Of a stretch of DNA of 35,568 nucleotides, positions 16,225-22,815 are shown in pieces. Below the pieces are notes generated by a model. That model searched no databases. It was not told the DNA's origin and worked only from the letters and a program-made list of their open reading frames with translations. The position numbers and the translations under genes were made by a program. The stretch's first letter is position 1. Every line of letters begins with the position of its first letter. This stretch comes from Patescibacteria group bacterium (GTDB lineage: Bacteria; Patescibacteriota; Minisyncoccia; UBA6257), in assembly GCA_030917555.1 (NCBI GenBank), contig JAUPUN010000015.1, forward strand, positions 1 through 35,568, in the 5' to 3' direction.

Positions 16225-16333
16225 ACTCACCTAAGTTTTCAGATAGAAGACTCTAGAGAAATTAAATAATCAATATCTACAAAATAATTGCTTGTACTAG
16301 ACTATATTCTTTTTTCTGAAAATTTAGGTGGGT
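16225..16333 (+). other. Long imperfect hairpin between rpsF and ssb
   Basis: Positions 16225-16243 pair with 16315-16333 over 19 contiguous pairs, including two G-U pairs if the RNA is from the plus strand. After one T-T mismatch, six more pairs (16245-16250 with 16308-16313) extend the stem to about 25. The loop is 57 bases. No T-run follows, so it is not a classical terminator. It could be a regulatory leader of ssb, a processing site or a small RNA. The G-U pairs would be mismatches on the minus strand, which favours plus-strand RNA. Confidence 0.6.
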
Positions 16334-16374
16334 AAAGGTCGGTAAAACGGTGGTCATTATTTTGTTTGAAGTTT

Positions 16375-16839
16375 ATGAATCTTAATAAAGTTTTTTTAAT
16401 TGGTAATTTAACGAGAGACGTGACTTTAAAGACTACTCCTACTGGTCAATCTGTAGCTGAGTTTGGTTTAGCAACTAATCGTGTTTGGTTGGGTAATAAT
16501 AATCAAAAGCAGCAAGAGGTGGAATTTCATAATATTGTAGTTTGGGGAAAGATGGCTGAACTTTGCAATCAATACCTAGCTAAAGGCAGAATGGTTTTTA
16601 TTGAGGGACGATTAAGAACTAGAACTTGGCAAGATAGTAATGGTCAAAAAAGATTTAAGACTGAAATTATTGCTGAGAATATTCAGTTTGGTCCGAAATC
16701 TTTTAAAGAAGATAAATTAGATTTACCTCCTGAACCAGAAGCTGAAGAGACAGCTCACGAAGAGTTGCCTGTTTTAGAAGAAGAGCCAACTATTCCGCCC
16801 GAAGACGAAGATTTTAATTCAGAGGAAGTTCCTTTTTAA
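16375..16839 (+). CDS. ssb: Single-stranded DNA-binding protein
   Basis: A 154-residue protein (from ATG 16375) that coats single-stranded DNA during replication and repair. The OB-fold covers residues 1-105: [50 protein letters not shown] and [20 protein letters not shown]. An acidic linker follows, ending in EEVPF, which corresponds to the conserved C-terminal tip that recruits partner proteins. The track starts at a TTG (16366); [12 protein letters not shown] is the standard family start. The last 26 bases overlap the convergent prfA gene on the other strand. Confidence 0.96.
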   Translation: MNLNKVFLIGNLTRDVTLKTTPTGQSVAEFGLATNRVWLGNNNQKQQEVEFHNIVVWGKMAELCNQYLAKGRMVFIEGRLRTRTWQDSNGQKRFKTEIIAENIQFGPKSFKEDKLDLPPEPEAEETAHEELPVLEEEPTIPPEDEDFNSEEVPF

Positions 16840-17857
16840 GAGTTTCTATAATTTCATCTAAGTTGCCTTCCAGGATACTGCTTAAATCGTGCCATGATTT
16901 TTTAATACGATGATCAGTCACGCGATCCTGAGGGAAATTATAAGTTCTGATTTTCTCTGCTCTTTCCGCATGGCCAATTTGTTTTCTTCTATTTTGGGCA
17001 AGTGTGCTAAGATTTTTTTCTTGCTCTCTCTCCCATAATTGATTTTTTAGTATTGCTAAGGCTTTTTCCCTATTTTGTTTTTGATATCTTTCACTTTGGC
17101 AAGAAACTACAAGGCCGGTAGGCTTATGATATAATCTCACTGCAGTTTCTACTTTTTGCACATTTTGTCCTCCTGGGCCAGAAGCTCGATAAAACGTTTC
17201 CTCAATATCTTCAGGTTTAATTTCGATAGCGATATTTTCTAATTGAGGTAAGACTGCTACGGTGGCAGTGGAGGTATGCACTCGACCAGCTTTTTCTGTT
17301 TCTGGAATTCTTTGGACTCGATGAACCCCTCCCTCAAATTTTAAGTTTTCATAGGCTGCTGGGTTGTCTATTTCTATTACTCCTTCTTTTAACCCTCCTA
17401 GACTGGTTAAGTTTAAATCAATAATTTTAAAAGGCCAATTATGCTTTTGGGAGTAACGTTCATACATTTTTAAAAGATCCTGCGCGAAAAGAGCAGCTTC
17501 TTCACCACCAGTACCTGGTCTGATTTCCAGGATGACACTTTTCACCGTATTTGCTTCAACTTTATTTTCTAAATTCTGGATTTTTTTTAATAAGTTTTCT
17601 TTTAATTCTTCGTTAGTTTTTATTTCTTCTTCCGCCAAATCTAAGAGTTGGGTATCAGTAGCTTGAGCTAAAATGTCTTGAGCTTCGGCTATTTTGCGCT
17701 CAGCCTTTTTGAGTTCTGTTAAAAGGTTAATTTTTTGTTCTAAGTCCTTTAATTGTTTAGAGGCTAGTTCAAAGTTATTTGGATTTGAAAGAAACTCAGG
17801 ATCGCTGAGTTTCTGTAAAAGTTGTTCTTTTTCTGATAGTAATTCCTCCAATTCCAT
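16814..17857 (-). CDS. prfA: Peptide chain release factor 1
   Basis: A 347-residue class I release factor that reads UAA and UAG and triggers peptide hydrolysis. The full N-terminal helical domain (1-105), [19 protein letters not shown] (114-132), the codon-recognition PxT motif as PET (185-187 in [22 protein letters not shown]) and the GGQ hydrolysis motif (229-231, [10 protein letters not shown]) are all present. It is full length, unlike the RF2 in this window. It is read in the same direction as rpmE with a five-base gap. Its 3' end overlaps that of ssb by 26 bases with no terminator between the two. Confidence 0.96.
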   Translation of the reverse strand: MELEELLSEKEQLLQKLSDPEFLSNPNNFELASKQLKDLEQKINLLTELKKAERKIAEAQDILAQATDTQLLDLAEEEIKTNEELKENLLKKIQNLENKVEANTVKSVILEIRPGTGGEEAALFAQDLLKMYERYSQKHNWPFKIIDLNLTSLGGLKEGVIEIDNPAAYENLKFEGGVHRVQRIPETEKAGRVHTSTATVAVLPQLENIAIEIKPEDIEETFYRASGPGGQNVQKVETAVRLYHKPTGLVVSCQSERYQKQNREKALAILKNQLWEREQEKNLSTLAQNRRKQIGHAERAEKIRTYNFPQDRVTDHRIKKSWHDLSSILEGNLDEIIETLKKELPLN

Positions 17858-17862
17858 TGTTT

Positions 17863-18141
17863 TTATTTAGCTTGTTTTTTAGTTGCAGCTTTTGTTTTAG
17901 ACTTTTCAGCCTTAGGTAATTTTTTACTCTTTAAACTTGCTGTCTTTTTTAAGCGTTCTTCAAATTTTTGTACCCGACCAGCCGCGTCCATAATTTTAGT
18001 TTGGCCAGTATAAAAAGGATGACATTGGGAGCAGATTTCTACATTAATTTTTTCCAAGGTAGAACCTATTATAAATTTAGCGCCACAGGCGCAGGTAACT
18101 TCTGCTTTCTCGTAATATTTTGGATGAAGATCTTTTTTCAT
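17863..18141 (-). CDS. rpmE: Ribosomal protein bL31
   Basis: A 92-residue large-subunit protein, starting [20 protein letters not shown]. The zinc-type L31 cysteines are present as CAC near residue 17 and [11 protein letters not shown]. The end of the family domain is seen in [17 protein letters not shown] Lys/Ala-rich tail of about 25 residues ([20 protein letters not shown]) follows. The ORF track adds two residues with a TTG start at 18147; the ATG at 18141 gives the standard family N-terminus. It has its own promoter, which puts the transcript start two or three bases before the ATG. prfA follows in an operon. Confidence 0.94.
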   Translation of the reverse strand: MKKDLHPKYYEKAEVTCACGAKFIIGSTLEKINVEICSQCHPFYTGQTKIMDAAGRVQKFEERLKKTASLKSKKLPKAEKSKTKAATKKQAK

Positions 18142-18149
18142 ATCCAAAA

Positions 18150-18178
18150 ATCATAGCAAAAAAATAAAGAAAAAGCAA
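18150..18178 (-). promoter_or_regulatory. Promoter of rpmE-prfA, nearly leaderless
   Basis: On the minus strand, TTGCTT (18178-18173), a 17-base spacer and TATGAT (18155-18150). The ATG begins at 18141, so the leader would be about two bases. Confidence 0.6.
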
Positions 18179-18202
18179 TGTTTCAGAGGGGGTTGAACAA
18201 TC

Positions 18203-18231
18203 TTATCTTTTATGCTAAATTAATGTATAAT
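18203..18231 (+). promoter_or_regulatory. Promoter of rpsB, nearly leaderless
   Basis: A perfect TATAAT at 18226-18231 lies eight bases before the rpsB ATG (18240). The 17-base-spaced -35 is poor (TTATCT). An alternative pair, TTGAAC (18193-18198) with TAAATT (18216-18221), also has 17-base spacing and would give a leader of about 12 bases. Confidence 0.5.
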
Positions 18232-18239
18232 TTAATATT

Positions 18240-18977
18240 ATGGCAATTTCAAATGAAGAAAATCTAATTCAAGAAATGATGAAAGCTGGTTTGCATTTTG
18301 GTCATAAAAAAACTTTTAACCATCCTAAAGCTAGCTATTTTATTGTTAAAAGTTATGAAGAGATAGCTGGTATTAATTTAGAAGAAACAGTAAAAGCTTT
18401 AAATCAAGCTTTAGAATTCTTGAAAGATACAGTAAGCAAGGGGGGGCAGATTCTTTTGGTAGGTACTAGGCCTGGTGCTAGAGAAGCGGTACAAAAATTA
18501 GCTCAAAAATATCATTTTCCTTACGTAAATGAACGCTGGTTAGGCGGCACTCTTACTAATTTTAAGACTTTAGCTCTAAGAATCAAAACCTTAAAAGATC
18601 TAGAAGAGCAAAAAGCAGCTGGAGAGTGGGAAAAATACACAAAAAAAGAACGCATTAAATTAGAAAAAGAATTAGAGCAATTACAGCGAAAATTTGCCGG
18701 TCTAAGAATTATGGAGAAATTACCTGCAGCTCTCTTAGTAGTAGATACTGGCGCTCATTTAGCAGCGGTAAGAGAAGCCAAAATTTTAGGCATTCCAGTG
18801 GTTGGTATTTTAGATACTGATGATGATCCTACTTTAATTGATTACCCCATACCAGCTAATGACAGTGCTAAATCAGCGATCGAATATCTTTTAAGCAAAA
18901 TCGAGATAGCTTTTCAAGAAGGAGCTACCTCTTTAGCTGCACCCAGTAATAACCAGCAAGAAATTAGAAATAATTAA
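18240..18977 (+). CDS. rpsB: Ribosomal protein uS2
   Basis: A 245-residue small-subunit protein. It contains MMKAGLHFGHKKTFNHPKAS near the N-terminus, GGQILLVGTRPGAREAVQKLA, the signature YVNERWLGGTLTNFKTL, and the C-terminal AAVREAKILGIPVVGILDTDDDPTLIDYPIPANDSAKSAIEYL. The length is normal. As in most bacteria it is followed by tsf (23-base gap). The TATAAT box eight bases before the ATG suggests a leaderless transcript, so the leader-based autoregulation known in other bacteria seems unlikely here. Confidence 0.97.
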   Translation: MAISNEENLIQEMMKAGLHFGHKKTFNHPKASYFIVKSYEEIAGINLEETVKALNQALEFLKDTVSKGGQILLVGTRPGAREAVQKLAQKYHFPYVNERWLGGTLTNFKTLALRIKTLKDLEEQKAAGEWEKYTKKERIKLEKELEQLQRKFAGLRIMEKLPAALLVVDTGAHLAAVREAKILGIPVVGILDTDDDPTLIDYPIPANDSAKSAIEYLLSKIEIAFQEGATSLAAPSNNQQEIRNN

Positions 18978-19000
18978 CTAAATTTAATAATTAAAGTAAT

Positions 19001-19585
19001 ATGATTTCAGCTCAAGATGTTTCAAAATTAAGAGAGGAAACTCAAGCCCCGGTAATGGAATGTAAACGTGCCTTAGAAGAGGCGCAGGGAGATTTTGAAA
19101 AAGCTAAAATGATTTTAAAGAAAAAGGGAGAATTAAGGGCAGAGAAAAAACAAGAGAATGTGACTCATAATGGGGTTATTGCTAGCTATGTTCATGCCAA
19201 TAATAAGGTAGGTGCTTTAGTAGAATTGCGCTGTGAGACAGATTTTGTAGCCAATAACTCAGAATTTAAAACCTTAGCTCATGATTTAGCTCTCCAAATA
19301 GTTGCTTTAAATCCCCAATATCTTTCACCAGAAACTATTCCTGCTGAGGAGTTAGAGAGAAGAAAAGAGGAATACCGAAAAGAATTTGAGGGAAGTGGAA
19401 AAAAACCAGAAATGATTGAAAAAATTATTCAAGGCAAGTTAGACAAAGATTTTCAGGAAGCCTGCCTTTTAGAACAAACCTTTGTGAAAGATGAAACTAA
19501 GAAAGTTAAAGATTTGATTAAAGAAGCAACAGCAAAATTCGGAGAAAAGGTAGAAATTGTTAATTTTTGTCGTCTTGAAATATAG
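19001..19585 (+). CDS. tsf: Elongation factor Ts
   Basis: The nucleotide-exchange factor for EF-Tu, 194 residues. The N-terminal UBA-like domain (SAQDVSKLREETQAPVMECKRALEEAQGDFEKA) and the core motif YVHANNKVGALVELRCETDFVANNSEFKTLAHDLALQI are clear. The C-terminal ACLLEQTFVKDETKKVKDLI is also typical. The protein is much shorter than the 280-residue enterobacterial form, with one core subdomain like the compact EF-Ts of Thermus. It is part of the rpsB-tsf operon. The next gene starts two bases downstream. Confidence 0.95.
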   Translation: MISAQDVSKLREETQAPVMECKRALEEAQGDFEKAKMILKKKGELRAEKKQENVTHNGVIASYVHANNKVGALVELRCETDFVANNSEFKTLAHDLALQIVALNPQYLSPETIPAEELERRKEEYRKEFEGSGKKPEMIEKIIQGKLDKDFQEACLLEQTFVKDETKKVKDLIKEATAKFGEKVEIVNFCRLEI

Positions 19586-19587
19586 CT

Positions 19588-20199
19588 ATGTTTAATTTGA
19601 TTCCTCCTCTTCTTCTTCTGATAGGTCTAGCAGGTTTAATTTTACTTTTACACCATCAAGAAAATATTATTTCTTCAGAGGAAGAATCAAAAACCTTTAC
19701 CACAAAAGAAAAGAAGGGTAAGAAGAAGTGGTTTGTAAATTCTGCGCAACTTGAAAATGCCAAAGCGAAGATAAAACATTTCTTTGAAAAAATTTTGATA
19801 AGATTAAGAATAATTGTTTTGAGAATGGATAGAATTTTACTGCATTCCCTCGAAACTTTAAGAGGTAAAAACCAATTAGAGAATCTAGAGGATCAAGAAA
19901 AAAGAAAAGGTTTGTTTAGAAAAAATAAGATTAACCTTAAACATTCTACTTTAGATTCTCAATTAGAAAAGATGGATTTAAGAGAGCAGGAGGAAAAACT
20001 ATTATTAAAAATTTTGCACGACGAAAGTAATTTTGATGATTTAGTAAATTTAGCTAGGTTATATCTTTTTGAAAAGGATTTTCCTTCTGCGAGGTGGGCC
20101 TTAATTCAAGCCTATCATTTAGAAGATAATAATAAGATTATCGAAGGTTTATTTTTAGAGCTGGAGGAGAAAGATTCTTCAGCCTTTCCATCGGAATAG
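19588..20199 (+). CDS. Unrecognised membrane-anchored protein with TPR-like C-terminus
   Basis: I do not recognise this 203-residue protein. It has an N-terminal hydrophobic segment (about residues 3-21, LIPPLLLLIGLAGLILLLH), a strongly basic middle region (EKKGKKKW, KIKHFFEKILIRLRIIVLRM, KRKGLFRKNKINLKH), and an acidic helical C-terminus. The C-terminus, EEKLLLKILHDESNFDDLVNLARLYLFEKDFPSARWALIQAYHLE, reads like one to two tetratricopeptide-type helix pairs. It starts two bases after tsf, so it is probably co-translated with translation factors. The single anchor with a basic cytoplasmic face could bind RNA or ribosomes, but that is only a guess. The tRNA cluster follows. Confidence 0.6.
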   Translation: MFNLIPPLLLLIGLAGLILLLHHQENIISSEEESKTFTTKEKKGKKKWFVNSAQLENAKAKIKHFFEKILIRLRIIVLRMDRILLHSLETLRGKNQLENLEDQEKRKGLFRKNKINLKHSTLDSQLEKMDLREQEEKLLLKILHDESNFDDLVNLARLYLFEKDFPSARWALIQAYHLEDNNKIIEGLFLELEEKDSSAFPSE

Positions 20200-20281
20200 C
20201 TTAAGAAAAGATCTGATCATTATTCATTTTGAGCCGAGATAGCTCAATGGTAGAGTAACTGTTTTGCGGAGCGAAGCGTAG

Positions 20282-20386
20282 CCCCCACACCAAGCCGCGC
20301 CACCTTAGCTCAATGGTAGAGCAACTGTTTTGTAAACAGTAGGTTCTCGGTTCAAATCCGGGAGGTGGCTCTGATTGGTGTGGGGG
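20282..20386. repeat. Perfect 12-bp inverted repeat flanking tRNA-Thr(TGT)
   Basis: CCCCCACACCAA (20282-20293) is the exact reverse complement of TTGGTGTGGGGG (20375-20386). The arms stand five and four bases from the two ends of the tRNA-Thr(TGT) gene. The RNA would place the complete tRNA at the tip of a GC-rich stem, which joins the two halves of the outer tRNA. Confidence 0.92.
20299..20370 (+). tRNA. tRNA-Thr (anticodon TGT)
   Basis: A full cloverleaf: acceptor GCCACCT/AGGTGGC, D-arm GCTC-AATGGTA-GAGC, anticodon arm ACTGT-TTTGTAA-ACAGT with anticodon TGT, and T-arm CTCGG-TTCAAAT-CCGGG with one A... wobble-free outer pairs except the first C-G. The discriminator is T, and CCA is not encoded. 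It lies inside the two halves of another tRNA-like sequence. Confidence 0.93.
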
Positions 20387-20474
20387 TAAAGTTGCGGGTT
20401 TAAATTCCCCTCTTGGCTCCTTGATAAGAGTAAAGGTACAATTGTGGACTGGAAGAAGAGAGTTAGTTTTTGAA

Positions 20475-20561
20475 GGGCAGGTGGCGGAGTAGACAAACGC
20501 ACGAGACTGTAAATCTCGCGGCCTTAGGCCTTCGTAGGTGCAAATCCTACCCTGCCCACCA
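20475..20561 (+). tRNA. tRNA-Tyr (anticodon GTA), CCA encoded
   Basis: Acceptor GGGCAGG/CCTGCCC, anticodon arm CGAGA-CTGTAAA-TCTCG with anticodon GTA, a long class II variable arm (GGCCTTAGGCC), T-arm GTAGG-TGCAAAT-CCTAC, discriminator A, then CCA in the DNA. It is the only tRNA here with an encoded CCA. It serves the tyrS product of the same window. Confidence 0.94.
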
Positions 20562-20581
20562 GTTTCTGTAATTTTTGTTCT

Positions 20582-20654
20582 GCCTGGATAGCTCAGTCGG
20601 TAGAGCACGTCTTTGGTAAAGACGAGGTCGGCGGTTCAATCCCGCCTCCAGGCT
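20582..20654 (+). tRNA. tRNA-Thr (anticodon GGT)
   Basis: Acceptor GCCTGGA/TCCAGGC, D-arm GCTC-AGTCGGTA-GAGC, anticodon arm CGTCT-TTGGTAA-AGACG with anticodon GGT, T-arm GGCGG-TTCAATC-CCGCC, discriminator T, no encoded CCA. It lies 20 bases after tRNA-Tyr and 27 bases before rpmG. Confidence 0.95.
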
Positions 20655-20681
20655 CCTCCTAATTATTTTTAAAATTTTAAT

Positions 20682-20840
20682 ATGAAAAAAGAGAATATCG
20701 TTAAATTGCAATGTACAGTTTGTAAACATATTAATTATTACGTTCATAAGAATAAAAAAACAGTGGAGCGTAAATTAGAATTCAAAAAATATTGTCCTTG
20801 GTGCAGAAAGCACACTCTTCATAAGGAAGGGAAGAAATAA
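20682..20840 (+). CDS. rpmG: Ribosomal protein bL33
   Basis: A 52-residue large-subunit protein, too short for the supplied ORF track. The translation begins MKKENIVKLQCTVCKHINYY and ends KKYCPWCRKHTLHKEGKK. Both zinc-ribbon CxxC pairs (CTVC, CPWC) are present, so it is the zinc-binding form. It sits between tRNA-Thr(GGT) and tRNA-Trp. In many bacteria rpmG, tRNA-Trp and the secE-nusG-rplK genes are adjacent; here secE-nusG-rplK is about 6 kb downstream. Confidence 0.95.
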   Translation: MKKENIVKLQCTVCKHINYYVHKNKKTVERKLEFKKYCPWCRKHTLHKEGKK

Positions 20841-20845
20841 CTTCT

Positions 20846-20917
20846 AGGGGCGTAGCTCAATTGGTAGAGTAGCGGTCTCCAAAACCGTTGGTTGCAGGTT
20901 CGAGTCCTGCCGCCCCT
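20846..20917 (+). tRNA. tRNA-Trp (anticodon CCA)
   Basis: Acceptor AGGGGCG/CGCCCCT, D-arm GCTC-AATTGGTA-GAGT, anticodon arm GCGGT-CTCCAAA-ACCGT with anticodon CCA, T-arm GCAGG-TTCGAGT-CCTGC, discriminator G, no encoded CCA. It starts five bases after rpmG and is followed by a strong terminator. Confidence 0.95.
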
Positions 20918-20951
20918 GCTTTTTCTAAAGATTCAGCAGCTCGGTTTACTC

Positions 20952-20984
20952 TTTAAAAAGTCTCATTCAGTGAGACTTTTTAAA
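20952..20984 (+). terminator. Terminator ending the tRNA/rpmG cluster
   Basis: A perfect 14-bp stem, TTTAAAAAGTCTCA (20952-20965) with TGAGACTTTTTAAA (20971-20984), and a five-base loop TTCAG. The descending arm contains a run of five T, so it can act as a rho-independent terminator, possibly in both directions. Confidence 0.82.
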
Positions 20985-21021
20985 GTTGATGGAATAAGTT
21001 TATTTTAAAAGATAACCTAAC

Positions 21022-21050
21022 TTGAATTTGGGGTGTTATTATGATATGAT
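21022..21050 (+). promoter_or_regulatory. Promoter of the Cys-rich thioredoxin-like gene
   Basis: TTGAAT (21022-21027), 17-base spacer, TATGAT (21045-21050). Transcription would start near 21057, leaving an AT-rich leader of about 42 bases that includes a tiny ATG GAG AAA TAA reading frame. Confidence 0.5.
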
Positions 21051-21098
21051 ACTAATAATTAAAAATGGAGAAATAATAAATAATTAAATAATAAAATT

Positions 21099-22082
21099 AT
21101 GAAAGAAAGCTTACGAAAATATTGGAATTTGCTCTTAGCTATTATTTTAATAGCAGCTATTTTTATTGGCTCTGGCAGTCAAATGAGTGGAGCTAGTAGT
21201 ATTTTTAGTGGCCCCAGTAAGGCTGTTGCTCAAAAAGCTATTGATTTTATTAATAGCAACGGGTTAGCAGGCGAAGGCCAAACAGCAACTTTAGAGGAAG
21301 TAAAAGAAGTAAGTGGTCTGTATGAATTTAAGCTGAAGATTGGTGATCAAGAATATACTTCTTATGTGACAAAAGATGGAAAGATATTATTTACTTCTGG
21401 TATTAACATGGCTCTGATTTCTCAGCAAACTACTCCTACCACAGTGGCTGCCAAAACTTGTACTGATTTAACTAAAGCTGAGAAACCTCTTTTAGAGGCT
21501 TTTGTAGTTTCTCAATGTCCTTTTGGCGTACAAATGCAGAGGATGTTGGTAGAGATGGTTAAAAATATTCCTCAACTAGCTCAGTTTGTTAAGATAGAAT
21601 ATTTAGGTAGTATTGAAAATGGTAAAGTTACTTCTATGCACGGAGACGAAGAGGCTCAAGAGAATTTACGTCAAGTATGTTTGAGAGAAGAGCAACCAGA
21701 TACTTTTTGGACTTATTTAAGTTGCCATATTAAAAAAGGAGACGTTGATTCTTGTTTAACTGAAGCTAAAGCAGACCAAGTAAAATTACAATCTTGTTTA
21801 ACTGATCCTCAAAAAGGTTTAGCTTATATTCAAAAAGATTTCGAAAGGCAAAATCAGTTTGGAGTAACAGGTTCTCCTACTTTAGTTCTTAATGATAGCG
21901 AAGTAAGTGAATTTGATTTTGGTGGTAGAACAGCTGAGGCAATTAAGACTGTGCTTTGTTGTGGTTTTTCTCAAGAACCTGGAGTTTGCTCTCAAAAGTT
22001 GACTACTGAACAAGCTGCCACTAGCTACTCAGAAACTTATCAGGCAAGTGGTTCTTCTAATGCTAGCGGTGGTTGTAACTAA
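21099..22082 (+). CDS. Cys-rich, membrane-anchored thioredoxin-like protein
   Basis: A 327-residue protein with an N-terminal anchor (about residues 10-24), a small N-terminal domain (about 36-110) and a thioredoxin-fold domain. The redox region is EAFVVSQCPFGVQMQRMLVEM, a CPFG motif with a single cysteine at the active position, as in GILT-like and some archaeal/CPR DsbA-like proteins. A cis-proline loop VTGSPTLVLND is present. Many other cysteines follow (VCLREE, SCHIKKGDVDSCL, QSCL, LCCGF, VCSQK), and the chain ends SGGCN. It is probably an exported thiol reductase or disulfide carrier; the substrate is unknown. It stands alone between the tRNA terminator and prfB. Confidence 0.75.
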   Translation: MKESLRKYWNLLLAIILIAAIFIGSGSQMSGASSIFSGPSKAVAQKAIDFINSNGLAGEGQTATLEEVKEVSGLYEFKLKIGDQEYTSYVTKDGKILFTSGINMALISQQTTPTTVAAKTCTDLTKAEKPLLEAFVVSQCPFGVQMQRMLVEMVKNIPQLAQFVKIEYLGSIENGKVTSMHGDEEAQENLRQVCLREEQPDTFWTYLSCHIKKGDVDSCLTEAKADQVKLQSCLTDPQKGLAYIQKDFERQNQFGVTGSPTLVLNDSEVSEFDFGGRTAEAIKTVLCCGFSQEPGVCSQKLTTEQAATSYSETYQASGSSNASGGCN

Positions 22083-22099
22083 AGTTCTCTTTAATCTTC

Positions 22100-22813
22100 A
22101 TGGAAGATAAAAACCGGGCGCTGCTTTCTATTTATCCAGGAGCAGGTGGTAAAGATGCAGAAGATTGGGCTTTAATGCTTTTGAAGATGTATCAGAAATA
22201 TGCAGAAAAAAAAGGATGGCAGTTTAAGATTTTAGACAGAAAAGATAATGAATACGGCGGTTTAAAAGTTGCTACCATAGAAATTTTAGGAGAAAACGCT
22301 TATGAGATTTTGAAGAAAGAAAATGGGGTACATCGCTTAGTTAGGATTTCTCCCTTTTCCAGTCAGCATTTAAGACATACTTCCTTTGCCTTAGTAGAAG
22401 TCTTACCAATTATTGAAGTTAAGGAAATTCCTATTAAGGAAGAAGATTTAATAATAGAAACTTTTCGTTCCTCTGGTCCTGGTGGTCAAAATGTTCAAAA
22501 ACTAGAAACAGCAGTGAGACTTACTCATAAGCCAACTGGAATAATGGTGAGCTGTCAATCAGAAAGGTCACAATTTCAAAATAAGGAGAAAGCTTTGGAA
22601 ATTTTAAGAGGTAAATTATATCAATTAGCTAAACAAGAAAAAGCAAAAACTTTAGAGGAATTAAAGGGCAAAAAAATAAAAATAGAATGGGGTAACCAAA
22701 TTCGTTCTTATATTTTGCATCCTTATCAATTAATTCGCGATGAAAAAACAGGAAAAAAATGGTCTAATATCGTCGAGCAAGTTTTAGAGGGAAATTTGGA
22801 TTTAATCTCGTAA
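22100..22813 (+). CDS. prfB: Peptide chain release factor 2 lacking domain 1
   Basis: A 237-residue class I release factor. The RF2 codon-recognition motif SPF is at 84-86 (VRISPFSSQHLRHTS) and the GGQ motif at 128-130 ([10 protein letters not shown]), so it should read UGA and release peptide. It begins at ALLSIYPGAGGKDAEDWALM, which aligns with residue 108 of the RF1 in this window. About 105 N-terminal residues (domain 1) are therefore missing compared with the usual 340-370-residue RF2. Upstream in frame there is a stop at 22076-22078 inside the previous gene's end, so neither an earlier start nor a programmed frameshift can supply the domain. ftsE starts two bases after it. Confidence 0.88.
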   Translation: MEDKNRALLSIYPGAGGKDAEDWALMLLKMYQKYAEKKGWQFKILDRKDNEYGGLKVATIEILGENAYEILKKENGVHRLVRISPFSSQHLRHTSFALVEVLPIIEVKEIPIKEEDLIIETFRSSGPGGQNVQKLETAVRLTHKPTGIMVSCQSERSQFQNKEKALEILRGKLYQLAKQEKAKTLEELKGKKIKIEWGNQIRSYILHPYQLIRDEKTGKKWSNIVEQVLEGNLDLIS

Positions 22814-22815
22814 TT

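Larger units (their letters stand above)
20233..20418 (+). pseudogene. Degraded or split tRNA interrupted by a complete tRNA-Thr gene
   Basis: The 5' half (20233-20266) has a 7-base acceptor strand GCCGAGA, a D-arm and the start of an anticodon arm. Its segment 20240-20266 matches tRNA-Thr(TGT) positions 20306-20332 at 26 of 27 bases. The matching 3' half (20388-20418) ends TCTTGGC, pairing with GCCGAGA over all seven positions (one G-T), and has a T-arm-like GCGGG/TCCCC with loop TTTAAAT. Between the halves lie a 12-bp inverted repeat and an intact tRNA-Thr. The T-arm has one mismatch and has lost the invariant C of the loop. Joining the halves gives about 66 bases without a good anticodon stem. 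So it is probably not functional as a tRNA, but the pairing ends are preserved. Confidence 0.6.

Noticed and set aside
17968-18156. Plus-strand ORF opposite rpmE
   Set aside because: It is a shadow of bL31, which has clear zinc motifs on the other strand.
20267-20387. Group I intron or archaeal-type tRNA intron in the outer tRNA
   Set aside because: About 120 bases is too short for a group I intron and most of it is an intact tRNA. The joined outer halves give no sound anticodon arm, and no bulge-helix-bulge motif is clear.
20201-20747. Three overlapping minus-strand ORFs in the tRNA cluster
   Set aside because: They read through tRNA genes and rpmG on the opposite strand. Their residues (for example LDLNREPT-like text) are the usual false translations of tRNA sequence.
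22076-22102. Programmed frameshift in prfB like that of E. coli RF2
   Set aside because: There is no upstream ORF in another frame coding for domain 1 and no slippery CTTTGA site; the previous gene fills the space.
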